A stretch of 64,000 nucleotides of DNA from Lachnotalea sp. AF33-28 (GTDB taxonomy: Bacteria; Bacillota; Clostridia; Lachnospirales; Lachnospiraceae), in contig NZ_QUEE01000001.1 of the NCBI RefSeq assembly GCF_003477885.1, positions 124,001 to 188,000 of the forward strand, in the 5' to 3' direction. The notes beneath the pieces were generated by a model. That model saw only the letters and a program-made list of their open reading frames with translations, did not search any database and had not been told where the DNA came from. Positions 9,336 to 16,939 of this stretch are shown here, piece after piece. The translations under genes and the position numbers were made by a program. How positions within the stretch are numbered: position 1 is the stretch's first letter; the number at the start of each line of letters is the position of its first letter.

Positions 9336-11116
9336 GAAGACACAGGCATATGCAGCAGAAATATTTTATCCGGCAGCTGACCCAGCACCTGTTTATCATC
9401 ACGCTGCCAATTCTGCTGTTAGGCTGCCTGCTGACTGGTTATTCCCAAAACAAGCTGCAGCAGGAACTGGCCGTGTACGCGGAGCGCTCCAAGACCTATG
9501 TGCTCTATAATGTCACAGACCTGTTCGATACATTTTCCGAAGAGACCGCACTATTTTCGTCTTCTCCGACCATAGCTCTGTCCATCAGCAAACTCTTAAA
9601 CCAGAAATCGCTGGATTACCGTGACAGCGTCTACAAATCCTTGATTCCGCTCATCATAAGCACCACCACTGACATCAGCAGCTACGTGGATTCCGTATAC
9701 ATATATTACGACAACCCATATGGCAACTATTTCAGCAGTTCTAAACAATACACCAGCATCGGCGCGCCCAACAGCACAGATACAGAGTGGCTGTCTGTCT
9801 ATAAGGAAACGCCCGCGGATATCAAGCAGTGGATCGCCCTGCGCCAGGTCCGCCACTATGCCTTTGAGAACACAAAGGAAACTCTTTCCCTATTCCGCCG
9901 CTTTGACTATCTGGAGGGCGTTATGGTGTTGAATCTGGATGCCGCAAAGGTCTCCGCCATGCTGGACGCCAATCAGATCTATCCCGGAGCCTGTACGTTC
10001 ATCACGGACGCCAAAGGCAATATACTGCTCGGCAGTGCGGGCTATGAGGCGCTGACCGGAGACAGCTCAAATACAGCGGCCGGACTGCTCTCCCCTAAGG
10101 ATAATCCCTACGATACCGCCGTTTTGCAGCATACCCGATACATCTATTATACTTCCGCTATCCCCGGATATAATCTGGAAATGATTTCCCTGCTCCCTTC
10201 ATCGGAAGTATTCCGGCCAGTCCATACACTGGTGATTGCCTTTGCACTCCTGACTCTCTTCAGCATCTTTCTAAGCTTCAGCTTAAGCTGGTCGGTTACC
10301 AGCAGCAATTTCCGCCAGCTTCACAACCTTCTGGAACTCTTTCACCAGGCGGAGCATCAGGAGCTGCCGGCCGAAACCTTCCGGCCGGATGCCCAAAATG
10401 AGTATGATATTATCTTCAACAACATCGTTCAGACCTTTATATCCACCAATCTGCTCAAGCTGAATCTGACCCAGGCCAAGGTGCAACAGAAGGACGCCCA
10501 GCTGGCCGCGCTGCAGCTGCAGTTGAACCCCCATTTCATTTTTAATACGCTGCAGACCATCGATCTGGAGATCCTCAAGTTCCAGTCATCCGATAACCAT
10601 ACCAGCCTGTTGATCCACAATCTGTCCGATATCCTTAAATACTCTCTGGAAAACACCTCCAAAACAGTGCATATCCGCGATGAAATCCGAATCTGCAAGG
10701 CCTATGCCGAGATACAGAAGCTGCGCTACCGCAATCCGTTTATCCTCTATTGGGATTATGACGAAAGGCTGCTGGAGCGCCCCATTATTCATCTGATTCT
10801 GCAGCCGCTGCTGGAAAACAGCCTGCAGCATGGAATAAAGGAAATTCCCCAAAAGGGACTCGTAAAGATTAAGATCCAGGAACGAGGCGGCAGGATTCAT
10901 ATCTATATCATAGATAACGGCATCGGCATCTCCAAAGACCGGCTGGACGAGCTTCGCCGGCTTCTTCAGGCGCAGGAACAGGTACGGACCAGTCATATCG
11001 GCATCTTTAACACCAATCTCCGCCTTGTGCTCACCTATGGGGCAGATGCGGGGATCGATATCAAAAGCCGGGAAGGCCGTGGAACCATCGTTCATTTCAG
11101 CCTGCCGTTATGCTGA
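9332..11116 (+). CDS. Sensor histidine kinase, YesM type (locus A)
   Basis: The 594-residue membrane kinase has one membrane segment near residues 16-34, a large extracellular sensor region, and a second segment near residues 291-315 followed by a HAMP-like linker. The His_kinase block (PF06580) is LQLQLNPHFIFNTLQ with phospho-acceptor His401. The ATP-binding part shows the N box LILQPLLENSLQHG and the G box DNGIGIS. Its sensor region contains a YIYYDNPYGNY stretch that closely matches the locus D kinase, so the two pairs share ancestry. The partner is the regulator just upstream. Confidence 0.93.
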   Translation: MRRHRHMQQKYFIRQLTQHLFIITLPILLLGCLLTGYSQNKLQQELAVYAERSKTYVLYNVTDLFDTFSEETALFSSSPTIALSISKLLNQKSLDYRDSVYKSLIPLIISTTTDISSYVDSVYIYYDNPYGNYFSSSKQYTSIGAPNSTDTEWLSVYKETPADIKQWIALRQVRHYAFENTKETLSLFRRFDYLEGVMVLNLDAAKVSAMLDANQIYPGACTFITDAKGNILLGSAGYEALTGDSSNTAAGLLSPKDNPYDTAVLQHTRYIYYTSAIPGYNLEMISLLPSSEVFRPVHTLVIAFALLTLFSIFLSFSLSWSVTSSNFRQLHNLLELFHQAEHQELPAETFRPDAQNEYDIIFNNIVQTFISTNLLKLNLTQAKVQQKDAQLAALQLQLNPHFIFNTLQTIDLEILKFQSSDNHTSLLIHNLSDILKYSLENTSKTVHIRDEIRICKAYAEIQKLRYRNPFILYWDYDERLLERPIIHLILQPLLENSLQHGIKEIPQKGLVKIKIQERGGRIHIYIIDNGIGISKDRLDELRRLLQAQEQVRTSHIGIFNTNLRLVLTYGADAGIDIKSREGRGTIVHFSLPLC

Positions 11117-11345
11117 TCAACAGCAGTTGCTGCTGTTCACAGCTGCTGCAAGCCTCCCGCGTATGACAGGGCAGAGTATGCGCCTCATTGGGACGCGCTC
11201 TCGCTCCGTGAAGCGCGCAGCGGTTCTAATGCTGCAAACTACGCAGCAAAAGAACCGGCGAGCTTCAAGGGATCCCTATGAGGAGTATACTCTGCCCTGT
11301 CATACGCTGGTTTATCGGCACCTCTGAACAGTAAACAGCAGTCGC
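11117..11345. repeat. Long MITE-like palindromic element between the kinase and sdaAB
   Basis: This stretch has no gene and folds on itself almost end to end. CTGTTCA-type ends, then GCGTATGACAGGGCAGAGTA near 11159 against its near-exact complement at about 11284-11307, then CCTCAT/ATGAGG, and an inner GCGGTTCT/AGAACCG pair with GCTGC/GCAGC loops. A part of it recurs at 53440-53523. The symmetry and the second copy suggest a non-coding mobile or repeat element. It may also end transcription of the kinase gene. Confidence 0.7.
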
Positions 11346-11372
11346 TGTTCAAAAACCAATTTCGGTCCCCCC

Positions 11373-11401
11373 TTGTATATTCCCCGAATCTTTTCTATAA
11401 T
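11373..11401 (+). promoter_or_regulatory. Promoter of the L-serine dehydratase genes
   Basis: TTGTAT and a consensus TATAAT are separated by exactly 17 bases, about 68 bases before the sdaAB start. A small GTGTGT/ACACA palindrome lies between promoter and gene. Together with the palindromic element this accounts for the 352-base gap after the kinase gene. Confidence 0.75.
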
Positions 11402-11468
11402 GAAAACAGTTGAAAAAGAATCCCGTTAGTGTGTCAAACACAGAATTGATACAAAGGAGAACTCGTTC

Positions 11469-12122
11469 ATGAATATCTTTGAAATACTCGGCCCCACCAT
11501 GGTCGGCCCATCCAGCTCCCATACCGCAGGAGCCGTGCGGATCGGCCTGGTGACCAGAAAAATACTCGGGGGTGTTCCGGTGAGCGCCGAAATCGGACTG
11601 CACGGTTCCTTTGCCGCCACAGGCATCGGCCACGGCACGGACCGGGCGCTTCTGGCCGGGCTTCTGGGCATGGAGCCGGATGACATGCGCATACCGGACA
11701 GCATGCGGCTGGCCCGTGATTTTGGCCTCTCCTATCATTTTTCGTCGGTGAGCCTGCGGAATGCGCACCCTAATACCGCCCTTTTGACCGTTAAAAATGC
11801 GGAGGGCGGCACGGTAAAGGTACAGGCGTCTTCTCTTGGCGGCGGACGCATCATGGTTAATAAACTAAATGATATCACCGTCAATTTCACCGGTGAAAAG
11901 CCCACCCTGATCGTTCAGAACATCGACGAGCCCGGACATCTGGCGGAAATCGCATATGCCCTTTACTATAAGGAGATCAATATCGCCACTCTGCAGCTGT
12001 ACCGCAATCAGAAGGGCGGCTATGCATTCACCATTGCGGAGACGGATAATGAGATACCACAGGAATCCATAGAGACTTTGAAAGAACTCGACGGGATACT
12101 GAAGGTAACCTATATCCATTGA
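11469..12122 (+). CDS. sdaAB: L-serine dehydratase, iron-sulfur type, beta subunit
   Basis: This 217-residue subunit begins NIFEILGPTMVGPSSSHTAGAVRIG, the hallmark of the beta chain, and ends in an ACT-like domain (about residues 145-217, PTLIVQNIDEPGHLAEIAYAL). With the alpha chain it converts L-serine to pyruvate and ammonia using a [4Fe-4S] cluster in the cytoplasm. A good AAAGGAGA site precedes the ATG. The alpha subunit gene follows 122 bases later, with a repeat-bearing gap between them. Confidence 0.95.
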   Translation: MNIFEILGPTMVGPSSSHTAGAVRIGLVTRKILGGVPVSAEIGLHGSFAATGIGHGTDRALLAGLLGMEPDDMRIPDSMRLARDFGLSYHFSSVSLRNAHPNTALLTVKNAEGGTVKVQASSLGGGRIMVNKLNDITVNFTGEKPTLIVQNIDEPGHLAEIAYALYYKEINIATLQLYRNQKGGYAFTIAETDNEIPQESIETLKELDGILKVTYIH

Positions 12123-12130
12123 GGAAAAAG

Positions 12131-12206
12131 AATCCCGCTCGCGGGATTCTCCGACTGCGGCGGGTCGCCTTGGCGACATAATACCTTCCCGCCGCAGTGC
12201 GTTCCT
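12131..12206. repeat. Hairpins and interspersed repeat between sdaAB and sdaAA
   Basis: A first hairpin GAATCCCG/CGGGATTC is followed by a larger one with arms ACTGCGGCGGG and CCCGCCGCAGT enclosing GTCGC-CTTG-GCGAC. The second part, from about 12159, aligns with about 38 of 47 bases identical to 39590-39636. There is no T run, so full termination between the two subunit genes is unlikely. Confidence 0.6.
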
Positions 12207-12244
12207 GCCCAGGAGACGAAGGAATATACAGGAGGAGCATCAAT

Positions 12245-13111
12245 ATGCCTTTTGATTCGGTTGAATCCATATTAAATACATGCAGAGAACAGGATAAGCC
12301 CTTTTGGGCTGTCATCCTGGAAGATGATATACACGAACGGGGAACGGACCGGGAGGAATCCTTCTCCCGGATGAAGCAGCTGTGGCACAACATGCTGCAG
12401 GCGGATGAAACGTATGACCGGAATCTCAAATCCGCCAGCGGCATCGTAGGAACGGACGGCGGCAGGATGCTGGACTATCTCCACTCCAACGATTCCCTCT
12501 GTGGGGGTTTTATCGGCTCTGTCATCGCCGGAGCTCTGAAAATGGGAGAATCCAACGCCTGTATGAAGCGCATCGTAGCGGCTCCCACCGCCGGAGCCTG
12601 CGGTGTGCTGCCCGCAGTTTTAATCCCCTGCTATCACCGCTTTGGCTGTCCGGAAAGCCGGATACTGGAGGCGCTTTACACCAGCGCCGGCATCGGCCAG
12701 GTCATTGCGTACCGGGCATCCATCGCGGGGGCGAGCGGAGGATGTCAGGCCGAGATCGGAAGCGCCAGTTCCATGGCTGCCGGCGCACTGGTGCAGCTTA
12801 GGGGCGGCACGCCGGAACAGATCGCGGATGCAGCCGCCATGGCTCTTAAGAATCTGCTGGGACTGGTCTGCGATCCCGTGGCGGGGCTCGTGGAGGTGCC
12901 ATGCATCAAACGCAATGTCATCGGCGCCATGGGTGCGGTGGCGGCGGCCGATATGGCGCTTGCCGGTATCCGGAGCAATATCCCTGCCGATCAGGTCTTC
13001 GACGCCATGCGTGAAATCGGGGATAAGATGGACGCCTCCCTGCGCGAAACCGGTTTCGGAGGCCTTGCGGCCACGCCGGAAGGAATCCGTTTGAGGGACC
13101 GGCTGTCTTAA
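12245..13111 (+). CDS. sdaAA: L-serine dehydratase, iron-sulfur type, alpha subunit
   Basis: The 288-residue catalytic subunit starts at the ATG preceded by AGGAGGAG; the longer reading frame from 12197 reads through the repeat and is not needed. Conserved blocks are TAGACGVLPAV (Cys119), GGCQAEIGSASSMAAG (Cys167) and CDPVAGLVEVPC, which supply the Cys ligands of the [4Fe-4S] cluster. With SdaAB it deaminates L-serine to pyruvate. Length and motifs are complete. Confidence 0.95.
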   Translation: MPFDSVESILNTCREQDKPFWAVILEDDIHERGTDREESFSRMKQLWHNMLQADETYDRNLKSASGIVGTDGGRMLDYLHSNDSLCGGFIGSVIAGALKMGESNACMKRIVAAPTAGACGVLPAVLIPCYHRFGCPESRILEALYTSAGIGQVIAYRASIAGASGGCQAEIGSASSMAAGALVQLRGGTPEQIADAAAMALKNLLGLVCDPVAGLVEVPCIKRNVIGAMGAVAAADMALAGIRSNIPADQVFDAMREIGDKMDASLRETGFGGLAATPEGIRLRDRLS

Positions 13112-13134
13112 CCGGCGCCGTCCCTGATGAAAGA

Positions 13135-13183
13135 GGAGGCACACAAAAGTGTGCGTAGGTCATCAGCCTTCGGCTGGTGACAT
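13135..13183 (+). promoter_or_regulatory. Two hairpins in the leader or early codons of dinB
   Basis: GCACAC-AAAA-GTGTGC and GTCATCAGCC-TTC-GGCTGGTGAC lie in tandem. The first hairpin buries the GTG at 13149, and the second sits just before a second ribosome site, AAAGGAG at 13187-13193. This could control which start is used. Confidence 0.45.
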
Positions 13184-14417
13184 TAGAAAGGAGAGAACTG
13201 TTATTTCAACTCCATTAATCTTTCATATTGACGTTAATTCCGCATATCTTAGTTGGGAGGCCGTAGACCGGCTGAAAAAGGGGAATTCCCCGGATCTGCG
13301 TACAATCCCTGCGATTGTGGGAGGCGACCAGGACAAACGCCACGGCGTGGTACTGGCGAAATCCGGCATAGCAAAAAAATATGGGGTAAAAACAGGCGAA
13401 CCTATTGTGCACGCCTTGAAAAAATGTCCGAACCTGACGATCATCCCCACTAATTTTGAATTATATCACAGAAATTCCCAGGCATTTATGGAGATCCTAC
13501 GCAGATATGCGCCCGTCGTGGAACAGTACTCCATCGATGAGGCATTTGCGGATATGAGTGGGACGGAAAAGCTGTACGGATCTCCAACCCGCGCCGCCGA
13601 ACTGATCCGGGATACGATTAACAGAGAGCTTGCGTTTACAATCAATGTAGGGATTTCCACCAATAAACTGCTGGCAAAGATGGCCAGCGATTTTGAAAAA
13701 CCCAATAAGATACATACGCTGTTTCCGGAAGAAATCCCGTTTAAGATGTGGCCGCTGGATGTGGGAGAACTGTTTTTTGTGGGGGACGCGGCTAAAAAGA
13801 AATTAAACGAGCTGGGGATCTATACCATCGGCGATCTGGCGAACGGCGATCTGAACATGATACGGATGCATTTAAAAAAGCAGGGAGAAGTGATCTATAA
13901 CTATGCAAACGGCATCGATATCTCCGATGTGCTGCATAAAGAGCCCGCCAACAAGGGATATGGCAATTCCATCACGCTTGCCCACGATGTCACCGACGCG
14001 GATGAAGCGAAGGCTGTGCTGCTCTCCCTCTGCGAGACGGTGGGCGCACGGCTTAGGGCCGACGGTATGAAGGCCAACTGTGTATCCGTGCAGATCACTT
14101 ACAACAATTTTGTGAATCGTTCCCACCAATGCACCCTATCCGCCTCCACCAATGTCACCACTGAGATCTACGATCTGGCTTTGCAGCTGTTCGATCAGCT
14201 CTGGGACCGCCGCACGCCCATACGGCTTTTGGGGGTGAGCACCAGCCGGGTGAGCTCTGAGAGCTACCGCCAATACAACCTGTTTGATACTGAAAAATAC
14301 GAAAAACTGGAGAAGCTGGACACTGCGGTGGATAAAATCCGCAAAAAATATGGTGAAGACGCGATCAAACGAGCCCGCTTTCTGGAGGATAAGAAAGAGG
14401 AAAAAGAATCCGGCTGA
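13149..14417 (+). CDS. dinB: Y-family DNA polymerase (DNA polymerase IV type)
   Basis: The protein carries the UmuC/DinB palm: FHIDVNSAYLSWEA with metal-binding Asp28 and SIDEAFADM with Asp130-Glu131 (numbers from the GTG). A little-finger domain follows, and QYNLF near residues 375-379 fits a beta-clamp binding motif. It copies damaged DNA and is error-prone. The only usual start is GTG 13149, with AGAGGAGG nine bases upstream. However, the family normally begins close to PLIFHIDVNSA, and a second site AAAGGAG stands nine bases before an ATT at 13203. The first 18 residues are therefore doubtful. An LspA-like gene follows 23 bases later. Confidence 0.9.
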   Translation: MCVGHQPSAGDIRKERTVISTPLIFHIDVNSAYLSWEAVDRLKKGNSPDLRTIPAIVGGDQDKRHGVVLAKSGIAKKYGVKTGEPIVHALKKCPNLTIIPTNFELYHRNSQAFMEILRRYAPVVEQYSIDEAFADMSGTEKLYGSPTRAAELIRDTINRELAFTINVGISTNKLLAKMASDFEKPNKIHTLFPEEIPFKMWPLDVGELFFVGDAAKKKLNELGIYTIGDLANGDLNMIRMHLKKQGEVIYNYANGIDISDVLHKEPANKGYGNSITLAHDVTDADEAKAVLLSLCETVGARLRADGMKANCVSVQITYNNFVNRSHQCTLSASTNVTTEIYDLALQLFDQLWDRRTPIRLLGVSTSRVSSESYRQYNLFDTEKYEKLEKLDTAVDKIRKKYGEDAIKRARFLEDKKEEKESG

Positions 14418-14440
14418 CCTGCGCTCTTGAAAGGATATTC

Positions 14441-14953
14441 ATGACAAAAAAGAAAGCCGTTCCCCTGTACCTATTTCTGATCCTCTTGGACCAGGGTATC
14501 AAACTGATCATACACTTTCATTTTATGGAATCTTACATACCCATTATCCGGCCCTTCTTTTATTTTGATCCGGTGCTCAACACACAGTATTCCTGGATTA
14601 ACAGCATGTTTGGCCTGGGCCTGTCCCGCGGATTTCATATTATGATCTGCTTTTTGGTCGCCGGTCTTGTCTGGCTGCTGCAGCGCCACCTTTCTCTTTC
14701 CGATGAGAGGAGCGTCCTGACAGATCTCATGTTTATTTTCTGTTACTCCAGCTGTACCTGTGCGCTGATCGACCGCATATTCTGGAATGGATCGCTGGAC
14801 TTTCTGGCTGTAAAGGGCCTGTTCATATTCGATCTGAAGGATATCTATATCGACCTTTTTATAGCCGCCCTGCTCATTCAAAATAAAAAATTCCGGCGCC
14901 GTCCTTTTGCCGACACTTTAAAAAGCCTCTGGCGGGCACGGCGGAGCAATTGA
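14441..14953 (+). CDS. Signal peptidase II-like membrane protein
   Basis: This 170-residue protein has about four hydrophobic segments. It keeps the signature points of LspA: DQGIK near residue 17, ALIDRIFW with Asp111, and FDLKDIYID with Asp134, which correspond to the two catalytic aspartates of lipoprotein signal peptidases. The usual GGAxGN before the first Asp is replaced by SSCTCALI, so it is a divergent member and may have another role. AAAGGA precedes the ATG. It probably shares a transcript with the polymerase gene, an unusual partner. Confidence 0.7.
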   Translation: MTKKKAVPLYLFLILLDQGIKLIIHFHFMESYIPIIRPFFYFDPVLNTQYSWINSMFGLGLSRGFHIMICFLVAGLVWLLQRHLSLSDERSVLTDLMFIFCYSSCTCALIDRIFWNGSLDFLAVKGLFIFDLKDIYIDLFIAALLIQNKKFRRRPFADTLKSLWRARRSN

Positions 14954-14982
14954 TAAGGATGCGCCCTTATTCACCGGAAAAC

Positions 14983-15034
14983 AAAACGGTGCGGCAAAAG
15001 ACAGCCAGAAGCTGCTTCGCCGCACCGTTTTTTC
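14983..15034. terminator. Bidirectional terminator between convergent genes
   Basis: AAAACGGTGCGGC pairs with GCCGCACCGTTTT, followed by T runs on both strands (TTTTTTC on plus, TTTTGTTTT on minus). It ends the LspA-like gene on plus and the alarmone synthetase gene on minus. Confidence 0.9.
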
Positions 15035-15100
15035 ATTCAATAGGAAATTGCCCCCTGCGCTGCGCTTGACGGCAGGATATGCCCAAATGTGCTCTGTTCT

Positions 15101-15760
15101 CTATGCCAGTTCCGGTGAATCCGGACGGTCCGACACGTTCATTTCCTGCACCAGTTCGTTAAGGGCCAGCATGCGGTCATCCAGTTCATTGATCATATCC
15201 GCACAGGCTTTTAAGTCATCCTGGATATGAGCGGGTGTCATCCCCTCATATTTATAATAGATCTTGTGCTCCAGGCTGGCCCAGAAATCCATGGCAATCG
15301 TTCTGATCTGAATCTCCACCTTGGTGTCCACCGGCCCGTCGGACAAAAACACCGGAATGGATACCACCATATGATAACTCTTGTAGCCGTTAGGCTTGGG
15401 ATGCTTGATGTAGTCCTTGATCTGCAGCACGATCACATCATCCTGATTGGCAATCATCTGAGCAATTCTGTAGATATCCGAACTGAAGGAGCAGATGATG
15501 CGGATCCCCGCGATATCATGGAGGTATTTCTGCATATTTTCAATGGTTTCTTCGTGTCCCTGTTTGCGCAGTTTCCTCACAATGCTCTCCGGCGACTTGA
15601 TCCTGGATTTGACATGTTCGATGGGGTTGTAATTATGTACATGCACAAACTCATCATTCAGTATCTCAATCTTGGTGCCGATCTCCTTGAGCGCCGAGGT
15701 ATACAAAAATATCAGGGTCTTCCATTCATCTATCTGCGCATACTGCTTTGGTAATGCCAT
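15101..15760 (-). CDS. Small alarmone synthetase (RelQ/YjbM-like)
   Basis: This 219-residue protein is a lone RelA/SpoT synthetase domain without hydrolase or regulatory domains. Motifs include SRIKSPESIVRKL, DIAGIRIICSF, PNGYKSYHMVV and VEIQIRTIAMDFWASLEHK, the last containing the catalytic Glu. It would make (p)ppGpp from ATP and GDP or GTP in the cytoplasm. It begins directly after the stop of the S1 protein gene, so alarmone synthesis and an RNA-binding translation protein are made from one transcript. Confidence 0.92.
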   Translation of the reverse strand: MALPKQYAQIDEWKTLIFLYTSALKEIGTKIEILNDEFVHVHNYNPIEHVKSRIKSPESIVRKLRKQGHEETIENMQKYLHDIAGIRIICSFSSDIYRIAQMIANQDDVIVLQIKDYIKHPKPNGYKSYHMVVSIPVFLSDGPVDTKVEIQIRTIAMDFWASLEHKIYYKYEGMTPAHIQDDLKACADMINELDDRMLALNELVQEMNVSDRPDSPELA

Positions 15761-15761
15761 C

Positions 15762-16757
15762 TTACTCTACTTTGAAACCTGCTAACAGCGCCCCCAGACT
15801 GGTCGCCGCCTTTCCGTCTTCCTTATAATCAAAAACCTCTTCTGCAGCTTCTTTTTCAGCCACATCCTGCAGCGCTTTTATGCTCAGGCTGATCTTATTA
15901 TTGGCATTGGAGATCACTTTCACCTTTACCTTATCACCTACTGTCAGCACTTCGGAAGGTGTCTTGATTCTCTTCATGGAAATCTGGGAAATATGCACCA
16001 GACCGGACAGGCCGTTGTCCAGATTGATAAAAGCGCCGTAGGGCTGAATGGAATCCACGGTTCCTTCGAGAACAGCTCCAACCTGGCATTTCGCTATTTT
16101 TGCGTTTTTGTCTTCCTGTCTCTTCTGTCTGGCCACTTCCCTGCCGGATAACACCAGTCTCTTCTTCTCCGGATCCGCCGTAATCACCATAACATCGATG
16201 GTTCTTCCCAGCCAATCCTCCGTATTTTCCACATAGCCGGCGTCCAGCTTGGATGCGGGGATGAACGCGCGCACGCCTTCCACATTAGCCACAACGCCTT
16301 TGTTCACAATGCCGTTAATCTTAACCGGAAATACGGTTCTCTCATTCAGCATGTTTTCAAATTTCTCCCATAACAGGGTATCGTTGGCCTCTTTGCTGGA
16401 CAGCACAATATTGCCCTCCCCGTCATCGGTCTTGATAACGGTCGCGGTGATGCTGTCGCCAACCTGTACTTTATCCTTTAATATGCAGTCCGGATCACTG
16501 CTGAAGTTCTCTTTCGTTATGATTCCCTGGGCATAATACTTAAGATCCACCGCCACCTCGGTTTCTGTAACGCCGATCACAGTACCTGTCAGAATATCGC
16601 CTTCGGACACCTTCTGAAAGGATTTCTCCAGTTCTTCCTTGTAATCGTCCATGGACTCCACAGGCTCGGCTGCCACCGCAGCTTCCACATCCGCTTCCGC
16701 GCGGTCCTCCGCCATGTCCTCCAGAATCTCCTCATTCAGTAACTTTTCGTCGCTCAT
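15762..16757 (-). CDS. S1 domain RNA-binding protein (ribosomal protein S1-like)
   Basis: The 331-residue protein has an acidic N terminus and three S1 folds at about residues 50-122, 135-205 and 220-297. The third, GTVDSIQPYGAFINLDNGLSG, is the best match to the consensus. Bacterial S1 of Gram-negatives has six repeats; short forms of this kind are usual in Clostridia and bind mRNA or modulate translation. The alarmone synthetase gene follows immediately. Confidence 0.9.
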   Translation of the reverse strand: MSDEKLLNEEILEDMAEDRAEADVEAAVAAEPVESMDDYKEELEKSFQKVSEGDILTGTVIGVTETEVAVDLKYYAQGIITKENFSSDPDCILKDKVQVGDSITATVIKTDDGEGNIVLSSKEANDTLLWEKFENMLNERTVFPVKINGIVNKGVVANVEGVRAFIPASKLDAGYVENTEDWLGRTIDVMVITADPEKKRLVLSGREVARQKRQEDKNAKIAKCQVGAVLEGTVDSIQPYGAFINLDNGLSGLVHISQISMKRIKTPSEVLTVGDKVKVKVISNANNKISLSIKALQDVAEKEAAEEVFDYKEDGKAATSLGALLAGFKVE

Positions 16758-16866
16758 TCTTTTTCCTCCGAATCCTCTGTTTTTTGCATAGATTGCAAAT
16801 CTCTACCCGGAATCGCCTATGCATCCCCCGCAGCCTCTGATTTGCCGAGATTTTGCATGCCTTTTT

Positions 16867-16895
16867 ATTATAACATCACCCACCTGTATTTGCAA
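16867..16895 (-). promoter_or_regulatory. Promoter of the S1/alarmone synthetase operon
   Basis: Read on the minus strand, TTGCAA is followed after 17 bases by TATAAT, about 110 bases before the S1 gene start. Confidence 0.75.
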
Positions 16896-16939
16896 ACCTG
16901 ATCCGCGCAAGATTCATAAAAAATTAAGAACTACCGTAA

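Noticed and set aside
11117..11345. Possible tRNA or riboswitch before sdaAB because of strong structure
   Set aside because: No tRNA arm pattern or CCA end and no known riboswitch core; the palindrome and its second copy fit a repeat element better.
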